NCBI GenBank assembly: GCA_017539385.1
Contig: JAFYHC010000108.1
Span: 1 to 33,881 of the forward strand
DNA from: Solobacterium sp.
GTDB lineage: Bacteria; Bacillota_I; Bacilli_A; Erysipelotrichales; Erysipelotrichaceae
DNA: 33,881 nt
Reading direction: 5' to 3'
A model generated the notes under the pieces. It searched no databases and was not told the origin of the DNA. It was given only the letters and a program-made list of their open reading frames with translations. The position numbers and the translations under genes are program-made. Shown piece by piece: positions 24,844 through 32,682 of this stretch (its first letter is position 1; each line of letters begins with the position of its first letter).

Positions 24844-24963
24844 CCGCATTTCTTACACTCGTACACATCAGGTTCTTTTCACAGAATTCACAGTATTATT
24901 CGTATGTTGTTGATCATAATGGTCCTGGAAATTATTGGAGCTTTGGAGAGGGAGGTAATAAAA

Positions 24964-25596
24964 ATGACTCAACATTGGAAACAGACAATGAAGAGCAGTG
25001 CTGAGGAACATTGTATTAAACTTGTTCTTTGCGGGATTCTGCTGCTGGCAGCGGGATGCAGTTCTGCATCTGAACTGAAATCCTTTGCGGATAGTTATAC
25101 AGCCGCGGATAAAGAAACACAGGTTGTGATCCGCAATAAAGGAAACCAGAAGACACAGCCGGAAACAATGATGAGTGAAGAACAGATTGAAGAGGAACGG
25201 AAGAAGGAGGAACCCTGGACACTGGGATATCCATACTGTACGGTGGAAGCGATTGATCAGGGAATTCCGAACTATTATGCATTTGAAACAGGGTACCGGA
25301 AAGAACTGCTGCAGAAGATCACGGATGCCAAAGCAGAAAAAATCGATGCATTTACCGGTGATGCTGCGAAGGAATACATTGCATTTGAAACCGGCAGTGA
25401 CCGTCTGACGGTGTACCAGGATGGCAAAGTGATATTGAACTACAAGGGCAATAAGTCCTATTACCAGCTGCCGGATACGATCGTATCTGATCTCGATGCG
25501 GCATATCGCAATGCATGGGATACCTATTACACAGCAGAAAAAAAGCCGTGCTGGGTCATTGTTGACGCAGATGGCAACAGAGTTGTTCCGGAATAG
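24964..25596 (+). CDS. Lipoprotein of unknown function
   Basis: A 210-residue protein with a lipoprotein signal: LVLCGILLLAAGCSS with lipobox Cys33 after a longish charged N-terminus. An acidic, lysine-rich linker (EEQIEEERKKEEPW) follows, then a globular part with repeated FETG phrases (YAFETGYRK, IAFETGSDRLTVYQDGK). ATG 24964 is chosen because AGGGAGG (24949-24955) lies 8 nt upstream, rather than the earlier ATG 24904. I do not recognise the family. It is probably anchored to the outer face of the membrane. Confidence 0.75.
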   Translation: MTQHWKQTMKSSAEEHCIKLVLCGILLLAAGCSSASELKSFADSYTAADKETQVVIRNKGNQKTQPETMMSEEQIEEERKKEEPWTLGYPYCTVEAIDQGIPNYYAFETGYRKELLQKITDAKAEKIDAFTGDAAKEYIAFETGSDRLTVYQDGKVILNYKGNKSYYQLPDTIVSDLDAAYRNAWDTYYTAEKKPCWVIVDADGNRVVPE

Positions 25597-25973
25597 CGGA
25601 ATGATTAGTGGATGAGTGAAGAACTAGGAAGTATTTTATATCTAAATGTTGTCGTATAAACTAAATTCGGCGTGTTCAGAAGCATATAAATAAAGAGCAT
25701 AGGCAGTTAGCTTTGATTTTTATTCTTGATTATTTTTGTTGGGTTTCGGAAGAGCTTTCTTGGGCAGATTCGTTATTTCGATCATGACAGAGCAATGAAA
25801 TTACTTTGAACCCCTGCCTCCGTAGGTGAGAAACATCGGAGCCCTTTATTTATAAAATGTTTCACTTTTGGAATCATATTAAGAGGCGAAGAGGTGAACG
25901 GAAGTCGAATCACTGTATACATTCATGTTACGTGCATTAGCAAATATATAATGAGAATGAAATGGAGAAAATG
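25597..25973. other. AT-rich intergenic region, 377 bp
   Basis: No gene or RNA family recognised. It contains a perfect TATAAT at 25947-25952, a likely -10 box for the next gene with no good -35, and a weak stem (CTCCG/CGGAG) near 25825-25850. A convincing terminator for the upstream lipoprotein gene was not found. Confidence 0.4.
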
Positions 25974-26675
25974 ATGAAATATGCATATTTGTATTTTTTG
26001 ACGTTAAGTGTATCTTTGTTGTTTGTAAATCCGATTCTTGCTGAAGATAATTCACAAACAACGGAGGAGGAAGATAGTATAACAGATTTTTTTTCGGAAA
26101 CAGAAACGGAAAGAATGGAAAAAGAACTGATTGAGATTGGCTTGTCAAAAGTCAACTATTATGAAAAAACGAATCGCATGAATGTAGCATCTGCCAGTAC
26201 ATTTACTACCGGTAGCTGGAGTTGGAGGGATGGAATCATATGTATTACAGAATCGCATGTTTCCGTTGCCTTCAATAATGGTCATGCCGGAATAATGGGA
26301 ATTGCTCCAGATTATAACATGACATATGAGGCAAATCCGGCATCTGGAGTTACAATATGTCCCGGTGATTACCAATCCCGGTTTCCAGGAAAAAATGTTT
26401 GGCAGGTGGATGTAACAAGCACAGATGATGGCCAAGATGAGGCTGCGGCGCAATGGACTAGGAATAGAATTGGGTATTCATATGGGTTTCCAATAACTTT
26501 ATCGAACAGAAGCAAGTTTTACTGTTCCCATTTAATTTATGCTGCATTTAAGGATACCGCAAATGTCGATCTGGATACCAGTGCATTTCCTGGCTTTATC
26601 CATCCATTTGAACTCTTTGCCTCACCAGAAACAACAGTTACTTATCTAAGGTACTATCATGATGTTACGTATTAG
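25974..26675 (+). CDS. Secreted YycO-like permuted NlpC/P60 cysteine hydrolase candidate
   Basis: A 233-residue protein with a cleavable signal peptide (MKYAYLYFLTLSVSLLFVNP, then ILA). The mature part has the permuted papain-like layout of the YiiX/YycO group: histidine first in NNGHAGIMGI, and cysteine late in FYCSHLIYAAF. Such proteins act on peptidoglycan or other amide or thioester bonds outside the membrane. Start 25974 gives GGAG (25964-25967) a 6-nt spacing; ATG 25962 and 25971 are in frame. It is AT-rich relative to its neighbours and overlaps the next lipoprotein gene by 17 bp. Confidence 0.75.
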   Translation: MKYAYLYFLTLSVSLLFVNPILAEDNSQTTEEEDSITDFFSETETERMEKELIEIGLSKVNYYEKTNRMNVASASTFTTGSWSWRDGIICITESHVSVAFNNGHAGIMGIAPDYNMTYEANPASGVTICPGDYQSRFPGKNVWQVDVTSTDDGQDEAAAQWTRNRIGYSYGFPITLSNRSKFYCSHLIYAAFKDTANVDLDTSAFPGFIHPFELFASPETTVTYLRYYHDVTY

Positions 26676-27780
26676 TACGTTACTATTTGCAGTATTGTGT
26701 TTCGGTATCATCCTGACTGGCTGCAGTTCACATGAAAGCTATCCTGACAGTGAATCCGCAAGTCAGTATTACAATGCGGATTTCGTTATGTACACAATGA
26801 ACAAAGCCCTGTATTTCGCTTTTGATGAAGAAGATGAAGTGAAACTTCTGCATCAGAGGCAGACAGACTATGACTGTGCATTTCTTGCGGACTATTTTGC
26901 GGAAACAGAGAATTACTGGTACACAGTAACGTCTGAAAAAACGGCAAATGAATATCAGATCGTACAAATTAATAAGATGACATTGACCGAAAAACTTTCG
27001 GATGTGATTGCGGATGGCGGTTATTCAGCAATGGGGATATGGAATGAAACGTGTGTTCACGCCGTGACTGCTCCGCATTATTATACGCTGGTGCAGCAGA
27101 ATGAAGATTTAGATGTGGTACAAAGCAGAACATTCAGGGATGATACGCGGACCGTTATTGTTCTGGATGTCTGCTGCATCGGTGATTTCCTGTATGTATT
27201 GCTTGGCGATGAATCGCTGCATCAGTGGATACAGGTACTGGATCCGGATATGAACGAAGCGGCAGTCTATGAAAAACCGGAAGAATACGCGACTGTGCTG
27301 CGAATGACAGCGGATGGACAATGCATATGGCTTTCGGAAACCAATACACGTCAGAAGAGAAAGCAGGATCTGCAGCCTGCATATCGAATTATTCGGTTTG
27401 ATCCGGATACCGGTGTATTTGGCAAAGAGATTATTACCTTGTCCAATGGATATCCGAAGGCGCTGCGCTATGATCAGAAACAGAATGTGCTTCTGATCAC
27501 GCATGAAGAACTGTCGCTGGAGGATGCTGTATGGACCATGTATGATTTGGATACAGACAGGGAAGAAGTATTTAAGTTATCTGATATCGGTGTGGATGCT
27601 GCGCAGCTGCCTGTCCTGCCATTTGCAGCAGCAGGAAGTGATGGTGCCTGGTATTATATGGCAGATGGTTTCCTGTACCGGATCAGAATGGAAGAAGGAA
27701 TTGTAAAGAAGTGGGATCTGTCCCGCTATAACGATCTGTATCCGCATGCCATTGTTTTTAAGACAAAGCAGACACAATAG
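26659..27780 (+). CDS. Lipoprotein of unknown function, possible beta-propeller
   Basis: A 373-residue protein with a lipoprotein signal (STLLFAVLCFGIILTGCSSH, lipobox LTGC). The rest is rich in short beta-strand phrases such as HQWIQVLDPDMNEAAVY and YRIIRFDPDTGVFGKEI, suggesting a propeller-like repeat fold; this is inference from pattern only. It starts inside the YycO-like gene, so the two are translated from one transcript and may act together at the cell surface. Its stop codon lies in the loop of its own terminator. Confidence 0.7.
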   Translation: MMLRISTLLFAVLCFGIILTGCSSHESYPDSESASQYYNADFVMYTMNKALYFAFDEEDEVKLLHQRQTDYDCAFLADYFAETENYWYTVTSEKTANEYQIVQINKMTLTEKLSDVIADGGYSAMGIWNETCVHAVTAPHYYTLVQQNEDLDVVQSRTFRDDTRTVIVLDVCCIGDFLYVLLGDESLHQWIQVLDPDMNEAAVYEKPEEYATVLRMTADGQCIWLSETNTRQKRKQDLQPAYRIIRFDPDTGVFGKEIITLSNGYPKALRYDQKQNVLLITHEELSLEDAVWTMYDLDTDREEVFKLSDIGVDAAQLPVLPFAAAGSDGAWYYMADGFLYRIRMEEGIVKKWDLSRYNDLYPHAIVFKTKQTQ

Positions 27781-27806
27781 CGATTTATATGCTGTGTCTG
27801 CTTTTT
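27768..27806 (+). terminator. Terminator embracing the lipoprotein stop codon
   Basis: GCAGACACA and TGTGTCTGC form a 9-bp stem with a 16-nt loop holding the TAG stop, followed by five T. Confidence 0.85.
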
Positions 27807-27823
27807 ATCTGTAAAAGCAAAAA

Positions 27824-27848
27824 AACAGAGAATCATCGATCCTCTGTT
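27824..27848 (-). terminator. Terminator of the tRNA operon
   Basis: On the minus strand an 11-bp stem (one G-U, 3-nt loop), AACAGAGGATC with GATTCTCTGTT, is followed by seven T. It lies 6 bp after the tRNA-Ala gene. Confidence 0.85.
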
Positions 27849-27854
27849 CGGATA

Positions 27855-27927
27855 TGGAGCTTACGAGATTCGAACTCGTGACCCCCTGCTTGCAAAGCAG
27901 GTGCTCTCCCAGCTGAGCTAAAACCCC
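27855..27927 (-). tRNA. tRNA-Ala (anticodon TGC)
   Basis: A 73-nt cloverleaf: acceptor GGGGTTT paired with AAGCTCC including the G3-U70 identity pair of tRNA-Ala, D-arm GCTCAGCTGGGAGAGC, anticodon loop TTTGCAA with TGC, T-arm containing GTTCGAAC. The discriminator is A; CCA is not encoded. Confidence 0.95.
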
Positions 27928-27949
27928 ATATATTTCTCTTCGAAGAAAG

Positions 27950-28023
<74 letters not shown>

Positions 28024-28043
28024 GTTTCATCGAATGCCTTATT

Positions 28044-28072
28044 ATATTACCAAGTGAATTTTATAAAGTCAA
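28044..28072 (-). promoter_or_regulatory. tRNA operon promoter
   Basis: On the minus strand TTGACT (28072-28067) and TAATAT (28049-28044) are 17 bp apart, about 20 bp ahead of tRNA-Ile. A TATAAT at 28046-28041 overlaps at a longer spacing. Confidence 0.7.
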
Positions 28073-28136
28073 CAGGTTTTTGAAAAAGTTTTTTCAAATT
28101 TCGTTCTTGTCACTTTACGGTCATGAATCGGCTGTC

Positions 28137-28165
28137 TTGTACATCCTGTAATGGTGTGATATTGT
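28137..28165 (+). promoter_or_regulatory. Promoter of the exporter-ispD operon
   Basis: TTGTAC (28137-28142), 17 bp, then an extended -10 TGATATTGT (TATTGT 28160-28165). GAGGAG at 28179-28184 is the ribosome site for ATG 28193. Confidence 0.65.
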
Positions 28166-28192
28166 AACGAACAGGTACGAGGAGAAACAGCA

Positions 28193-28675
28193 ATGCAGGC
28201 TTTTATAGAATGGTTCATGGCTGGATTGGGCAAGTATATTTCCCCGCAGCTGTCTGTGTTTCTGGTCAGTATGGTTCCGCTTGTGGAAGAGCGCGGGGGA
28301 CTGGTGCTGGCACGGTTATTGTATCTTCCCATGTGGGAAGGGGTATTCTGGTGTGTACTGGGCAATATTATACCGGTGCCGTTCATATTGTTTTTTATTG
28401 AGAAACTGCTGCACTGGATGTCATCGCATCATATGAGCAGGATCGCAGAGTGGATCGAACAGAAAGCAATTAAGAATAAACCGAAAGTAGATAAGTTCGG
28501 CTTCTGGGGACTGATGCTGTTTGTCGGCATCCCGCTTCCGGGGACAGGTGCGTGGACTGGGTCTCTGGTAGCAGCTTTGTTTGATATGGATCTGAAACAT
28601 GCGTCTTTGTCGATCCTGCTGGGCATAGCCATGGCAGCAGTGATCATGACAACGCTGTCGTATGGAATATTCTGA
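28193..28675 (+). CDS. Small multidrug export protein family membrane protein
   Basis: A 160-residue membrane protein with about four hydrophobic helices of the COG2426/Sm_multidrug_ex family: SVFLVSMVPLVEERGGLVLA, VLGNIIPVPFILFF, and FVGIPLPGTGAWTGSLVAAL. The name is historical and the transported substrate is not firmly known. It is followed by ispD after 18 bp, probably in one operon. Confidence 0.85.
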   Translation: MQAFIEWFMAGLGKYISPQLSVFLVSMVPLVEERGGLVLARLLYLPMWEGVFWCVLGNIIPVPFILFFIEKLLHWMSSHHMSRIAEWIEQKAIKNKPKVDKFGFWGLMLFVGIPLPGTGAWTGSLVAALFDMDLKHASLSILLGIAMAAVIMTTLSYGIF

Positions 28676-28693
28676 AGAACAGGAGAGTGTCAA

Positions 28694-29335
28694 ATGCAGT
28701 ACAGTGCAGTAATCGTAGCGGCGGGAAGCGGAAGCCGCATGAATCTTGGATTTAATAAAGTATATGCCCATCTGCCGGAAGGATGTACGATCCTGGAGAA
28801 GACGATGTCGGTCTTTCTGGAAGATGAAGACTGCGTCCAGATCGTTGTGGTGACGGATGCGGCGGAATACCTGCATCATATCCAGACACGGGTGCCGGGA
28901 CGCATTACCTTTGCCATGGGCGGAGATACCAGGCAGAGAAGTGTATTGAACGGAACAATGGCAGCGATTGCCGATACAGTGTTTATTCACGATGGTGCAC
29001 GTCCGTTTCTGAGCAGGGAACTGCTGGATCAGCTGAAAGAAACGATGGAGACGGAAGAGGCGGCGCTGCTGGCGGTGCCGTGCAAAGATACGATCAAGAT
29101 TGTTGAACATGGCTATGTACGCATGACAGTGGAACGCAATACGGTATGCGGGGCACAGACGCCGCAGGCATTCCGGACGGAGAAGATCATTGACTGTATC
29201 CACAAGGCAGAGCAGGAAGGCTATACCGGGACGGATGACTGTTCATTGGCTGAGAGGTATTCCAATATGCGCATCAAGGTCGTACAGGGCAGTTATGAGA
29301 ATTACAAGATCACGACGCCGGAGGATCTTCGTTAG
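28694..29335 (+). CDS. ispD: 2-C-methyl-D-erythritol 4-phosphate cytidylyltransferase
   Basis: A 213-residue nucleotidyltransferase with the CTP-binding VAAGSGSRM loop, GGDTRQRSVLNG, FIHDGARPF, CGAQTPQAF and TDDCSLAE, all IspD hallmarks. It couples methylerythritol phosphate to CMP in the non-mevalonate isoprenoid pathway. It is slightly short for the family (usually 220-240). An AGGAGA ribosome site precedes the start. The other MEP-pathway genes are not in the window. Confidence 0.93.
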   Translation: MQYSAVIVAAGSGSRMNLGFNKVYAHLPEGCTILEKTMSVFLEDEDCVQIVVVTDAAEYLHHIQTRVPGRITFAMGGDTRQRSVLNGTMAAIADTVFIHDGARPFLSRELLDQLKETMETEEAALLAVPCKDTIKIVEHGYVRMTVERNTVCGAQTPQAFRTEKIIDCIHKAEQEGYTGTDDCSLAERYSNMRIKVVQGSYENYKITTPEDLR

Positions 29336-29362
29336 GCTTTTCGCAGCAGCGGAAAGCTTTTT
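29336..29362 (+). terminator. Terminator after ispD
   Basis: GCTTTTCGC and GCGGAAAGC pair (one G-U) over a 4-nt loop, then five T. Confidence 0.88.
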
Positions 29363-29368
29363 CAATTG

Positions 29369-29396
29369 AAAAAACGGTCACCGCACGGATGACCGT
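29369..29396 (-). terminator. Terminator of the zinc-ribbon gene
   Basis: On the minus strand a 7-bp stem ACGGTCA/TGACCGT with a 9-nt loop and six T, overlapping the stop codon at 29378. Confidence 0.85.
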
Positions 29397-29704
29397 ATTT
29401 CGGCATGAATGCCTTTTTGCCGCATCTCATTATACATTTTGCCGGCTTCTTCGCGGGAAGCACAGGGAATCTCAAATACCGTCATATTGCGGTACTGCGC
29501 GATCTCTTCACGGGTGATCTTTTTGCCGTGGAAAAGATACAGCAGTGCGCGCAGGCGGTTTGAGCCTGTTGCGTTGATGCGGATCACGACCGGGCGGCTG
29601 CCGTGAAGACGCGGGTATTCTTTGCCGCAATAGGGGCAGGTAACAGCGTAGGAGCTGATTGTAAACGTGCGGCGGCATTCGCTGTTGGTGCATCTTTTCT
29701 TCAT
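29378..29704 (-). CDS. Zinc-ribbon protein with L7/L12 C-terminal-like domain
   Basis: A 108-residue protein. Residues 1-35 form a zinc ribbon with two cysteine pairs (CTNSEC and CPYCGKEYP). The rest resembles the ribosomal L7/L12 C-terminal fold by pattern: PVVIRINATGSNRLRALLYL, a helix with ITREEIAQY, IPCASREEAGKMYNEM and GIHAEIR; this is inference, as no ribosomal role is implied. A strong GGAGG (29716-29712) lies 7 nt before ATG 29704. It is immediately downstream (28 bp) of the tandem structured units at 29732-30868 on the same strand. Confidence 0.75.
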   Translation of the reverse strand: MKKRCTNSECRRTFTISSYAVTCPYCGKEYPRLHGSRPVVIRINATGSNRLRALLYLFHGKKITREEIAQYRNMTVFEIPCASREEAGKMYNEMRQKGIHAEIRSSVR

Positions 29705-29731
29705 CGTGCTTCCTCCTTCCTTTCTTCATAT

Positions 29732-30337
29732 ACATTCGTTCGCTCGCTGCTGCTTTGGATCCGGTCTTCACCGTACATCTGTATCCTTCAGGAATATTCA
29801 GTCAACAGGGAGATGAGTCTGAGCCGGCGGTAGCGATCCGCCGACTTCTCACCCCGGCTTGCGCCAGAACCTGTACAGGATTGATTACCTGCAAATCTTA
29901 CTGGCCATTCAGAAATGTTTTTGTATAAGATCTAAAGAACCTTATGCCCTTCTGATGGACGTGACCGAGATTGCGCTGCCATTCAGCTTCCATTACCGAA
30001 TTCTTCCGTTATACGTGCATTTCTGCACTTCAAGGCGGACACTGACTCTTCGCATACCGCCGTCGTATCGGAGCGCCGCCTCCGATGTCCCGTCGGCTTA
30101 TTCCCGCACAGCGGGCGTCTATTTCCAGTGCCGGAAGGTTCGTACTTTTTCCTGCGGATAGTTCTGCGACCGGAAGGTCCTGTTGGCAGTTTTGCCTTCT
30201 TCTGCCATCTCACAATGGCAGAAAAGTTTTGTACTGCAGGTATCCCTGCAGACTTGACTCAGAGTTCTCCGGCCTCGAAGCATTGGGAGTGCTTTGTTCA
30301 TCGAGTTGATCCAAAGCAGGAGTGAACGATCGAATGT
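29732..30337 (-). ncRNA. Large structured RNA candidate, unit A (606 nt)
   Basis: No convincing coding frame on either strand. The ends 29732-29761 and 30308-30337 are reverse complements at 26 of 30 positions and would form a long closing helix. Inside are hairpins matching those in unit B: 29825-29843, 29856-29865 (minus strand GGC-GCAA-GCC, a GNRA loop), 30103-30115, 30185-30196, 30200-30223, 30237-30248 and 30278-30294. The minus strand is preferred because the loops are then A-rich and GNRA. Unit A carries about 90 extra bases relative to unit B near 29910-29990. A decayed TIR-bearing element is the main alternative. Confidence 0.65.
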
Positions 30338-30348
30338 CATAGAACGTA

Positions 30349-30868
30349 TCTTCAATACCCCGATTCTGCCCGTATTCCGGCCTTCGCCATACATCTGCGA
30401 TGCTTCACGGATATTCTGTCATCAGGGATGCGGGCTGAGATCCGGGGAGCTGCCCCGTCACTTTCCGCATCGGCTTTCGCCTGAACCTGTCAGGATTGGC
30501 TGCCTGAACATTTCACTGCCCGTTAGAATGGCCATTCAGCTACTTTGACCGGCTTCTTCCGTTATTGCAAGGCGGAGCACATTGGTCGGCATTCCCTGCA
30601 GTGCCCGGGTGCGAATCGGACCTGTACAGGGTTATTCCCGCACAGCGGGTGTCTGTTGTTGTGCCCGGAAGTTCCGTACATTTCCATGCGCATGTTTCTG
30701 TGCCGCAGGACTTAGTTGGCGGTTTCCGCCTTCTGTAGAGCCGTTGCCGGCTGTACAAAGATCTTTCCGACAGGTATCCCTGGCGGTCAAGCTCTGTTCC
30801 CTGCGCCTCGAAGTACTGGCGTACTTTGAACATCGAGATGAATACGGACAGGATCCGGATATTGAAGA
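30349..30868 (-). ncRNA. Large structured RNA candidate, unit B (520 nt)
   Basis: Second tandem unit, 11 bp from unit A and upstream of it on the minus strand. Its ends 30349-30377 and 30840-30868 pair at 25 of 29 positions with a sequence unrelated to the unit A closing helix. Shared hairpins: 30443-30457, 30472-30481 (minus strand GGC-GAAA-GCC, a GNRA loop), 30637-30649 (identical to unit A), 30718-30730, 30739-30752, 30771-30782 and 30811-30826. Stem sequences differ from unit A but remain complementary. No clear promoter; a weak TCGACA/TATTGT pair lies about 30 bp upstream on the minus strand. Confidence 0.65.
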
Positions 30869-30887
30869 GTGCAGGATCAACCTGCAC
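30869..30887. repeat. Hairpin abutting unit B
   Basis: GTGCAGG, a 5-nt loop and CCTGCAC, directly next to the closing helix of unit B. On the minus strand it would be the 5' hairpin of the transcript. Upstream is a run of eight G (30923-30930). Confidence 0.5.
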
Positions 30888-30953
30888 ATACACAATACGA
30901 CGGAAGAATGCGTGTCGAAGCAGGGGGGGGAGAAAAGAAAAAGATGCCGGTAA

Positions 30954-31388
30954 TTACCAGCGTCTTTGGTTCAGATCTTTGATTTCAAGCAGGGCATTGT
31001 ACAATTGTTCCTGCAGTTCTTTTTTGCTGAGGCTTCTGACATATGCACGCAATTCAGCAAGATGCTTCTGCTGTTGTTCCTCCTGTTCTTTTTCCCATTG
31101 CTTTACCATGTCCTCAAAGTCCTGGACAGCCTGCGGGACGGCGGTGAAATACAATGCGATCATGTGTTTGCAGATGACGTGTCTTCCTGCAGCGAACGCA
31201 CAATTGCATACGGAGCGGCGGGGATGAACGGTATCGATGCGGACGGTGTATGGTTCAAAGGCGGAGCCTTGTACATGGCCTTCGTAGATGGTTGGAGAGA
31301 TCTCTGTCCAGTCGGTGACTTTTTTGCTTTCGTAATAGTCCATTCCTCTCCATACCGACGTTCCGCTGGCAAGTTCGATCATTTTCAT
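30954..31388 (-). CDS. SWIM zinc-finger protein
   Basis: A 144-residue protein with a SWIM motif CNCAFAAGRHVICKH (CxC...CxH, about residues 62-76), which binds zinc and may contact DNA or protein. The N-terminal part (SVWRGMDYYESKKVTDW) is the usual SWIM lead-in, and the C-terminal third is a charged coiled coil (MVKQWEKEQEEQQQKHLAEL). Start 31388 is chosen because AAAGGAG (31400-31394) lies 5 nt upstream. It is the last gene of a minus-strand GNAT-metallohydrolase-SWIM operon. Confidence 0.85.
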   Translation of the reverse strand: MKMIELASGTSVWRGMDYYESKKVTDWTEISPTIYEGHVQGSAFEPYTVRIDTVHPRRSVCNCAFAAGRHVICKHMIALYFTAVPQAVQDFEDMVKQWEKEQEEQQQKHLAELRAYVRSLSKKELQEQLYNALLEIKDLNQRRW

Positions 31389-31399
31389 ACGGACTCCTT

Positions 31400-32080
31400 T
31401 CAGCAGTCTTCCCATAGATCCTGCATGAATTCTTCTTTTGTTTCCGGCGCGCTGTGGCTTCTGATCGAGATGACAAAGTCGAGCGGTTCGATCGTCTCGG
31501 CGAATTTGCGGCATAATGCCGCGTCTTTTTCCCAGGAAGGGAAGACGCCGGAAGAAGCATCGCCGATAAACAGGACGCGTTCATTTGGTACGTGCACCAG
31601 CGTAGCGTCATCGGTATGCGGAGAGACGGTACGAAACAGGTGTACGGGACAATTGCCGGCATCAATATACAATTGGTTTTCAAAGAGAAGATCCGGGAGG
31701 GTGATCACCGGTTCCGTGTCTTCGTATTCTCTTTGGATCGTTTTATCCAGTGACAGGAAGTATGCGGTGCCTTCTGTTTTGATCTTTTCACGGAAAGAAG
31801 CAAGATGCTTTCCGGTGGCGCTATTGGCAATGACCAGACCGTTTGCGGCATGGGCAGCGAAGCTATGGTCCCAATGCCAGTGGGTCAGGATCGTAACAGA
31901 TGGCAGGGGGAGATGTTCTTTCTCCAGGGCAGCGTAGAATTCATGAATATGATTCGCAGAATGGCCGGCATCGACTGCAATGCTGAAAGCATCGCCCTGG
32001 ATGTAGCCAAGAGCCGGTCTGTCCCGGTACTTCTCATGGGGATAGATCCGGATGCGTTCACTGATGCGCTGAAGTTTCAT
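31400..32080 (-). CDS. Metallo-beta-lactamase fold hydrolase
   Basis: A 226-residue MBL-fold protein with the metal motif THWHWDHSFAAH (HWHWDH at residues 67-72), a later histidine in TVSPHTDDATLVHV and an aspartate in LFIGDASSG. The family covers many hydrolases, including glyoxalase-II- and lactonase-like enzymes; the substrate here is unknown. Its start overlaps the GNAT gene stop (ATGA). Confidence 0.88.
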   Translation of the reverse strand: MKLQRISERIRIYPHEKYRDRPALGYIQGDAFSIAVDAGHSANHIHEFYAALEKEHLPLPSVTILTHWHWDHSFAAHAANGLVIANSATGKHLASFREKIKTEGTAYFLSLDKTIQREYEDTEPVITLPDLLFENQLYIDAGNCPVHLFRTVSPHTDDATLVHVPNERVLFIGDASSGVFPSWEKDAALCRKFAETIEPLDFVISIRSHSAPETKEEFMQDLWEDC

Positions 32081-32601
32081 ATGCTTTTCTCCCTGATGTA
32101 AAAGTCAATGGTTACTTCTTTCTGATCCCAGTCACGGATCCGTTTTTCTGTACCGGTATAGACAAAGCCGGCGCTTTTGCATAAGCGGGCAGATGCTTCA
32201 TTGTCATGGAAGCAGCCATAGCGAAAAGAGATGCCATGGTGCATGTCAAAGACCAGATGCAAAAGTGCCTGCAGGACTTCCTTCCCATATCCTTTGTGCT
32301 GATGCCGGGAGGCGATGCAGATGCCGGTTTCTTCGTACTCTCCCGGTTCATTTTCGCGTATGCCGGCAAAGCCGATGGCTTCATCTGTTTCTTTGAGACA
32401 GATGAAAAAAGCATCCCACTTGCTCTGGTATGCGATCGTTCTCTGCATGCGTTCTTTCGCTTCAGGAAGCGTTTCTGTAGGCTTCCAGAGCATGTTTTCA
32501 GCAAGATGAGTATCGCTCCATACATTGCGGTAAATGGCTTCCAGATCGCTTTCTTTTGCCTTGCGCAGGCTCAGGTGTTCTGTTTCCAGCTGCAGGATCA
32601 T
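32077..32601 (-). CDS. GNAT family N-acetyltransferase
   Basis: A 174-residue GNAT of the RimJ/RimL-like type: LETEHLSLRKAKESDLEAIY at the start, GFAGIRENEPGEYEETGICI and the acetyl-CoA loop RHQHKGYGKEVLQALL, then FHDNEASARLCKSAGF. It probably acetylates a protein N-terminus, amino acid or small amine. ATG 32601 is chosen because GGAGG (32615-32611) precedes it by 9 nt. It leads the operon with the MBL and SWIM genes. Confidence 0.9.
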   Translation of the reverse strand: MILQLETEHLSLRKAKESDLEAIYRNVWSDTHLAENMLWKPTETLPEAKERMQRTIAYQSKWDAFFICLKETDEAIGFAGIRENEPGEYEETGICIASRHQHKGYGKEVLQALLHLVFDMHHGISFRYGCFHDNEASARLCKSAGFVYTGTEKRIRDWDQKEVTIDFYIREKSI

Positions 32602-32640
32602 ATGCCGGCACCTCCACAATGACCATAGCACAGGAAGCAG

Positions 32641-32673
32641 GCAAAAAGAAAGGTCATGTCACATGACATGACC
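32641..32673 (-). terminator. Terminator after the CobW-like gene
   Basis: GGTCATGTCA and TGACATGACC are exact complements two bases apart; on the minus strand the hairpin is followed by TTTCTTTTT. Confidence 0.82.
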
Positions 32674-32682
32674 CTCAGGTGC

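Noticed and set aside
25825..25860. Resemblance to part of a magnesium riboswitch (TAGGTGAG segment)
   Set aside because: Only a short motif matches; the rest of the conserved core is missing and the downstream gene is not a transporter.
29732..30868. MITE or IS element with terminal inverted repeats
   Set aside because: The two units have unrelated terminal repeats, no target duplication or transposase is seen, and internal hairpins covary; not fully excluded.
29732..30953. Several 60-120 codon open frames on both strands of the repeat region
   Set aside because: They have no ribosome sites and none runs in the same frame through both units, whereas hairpin complementarity is preserved.
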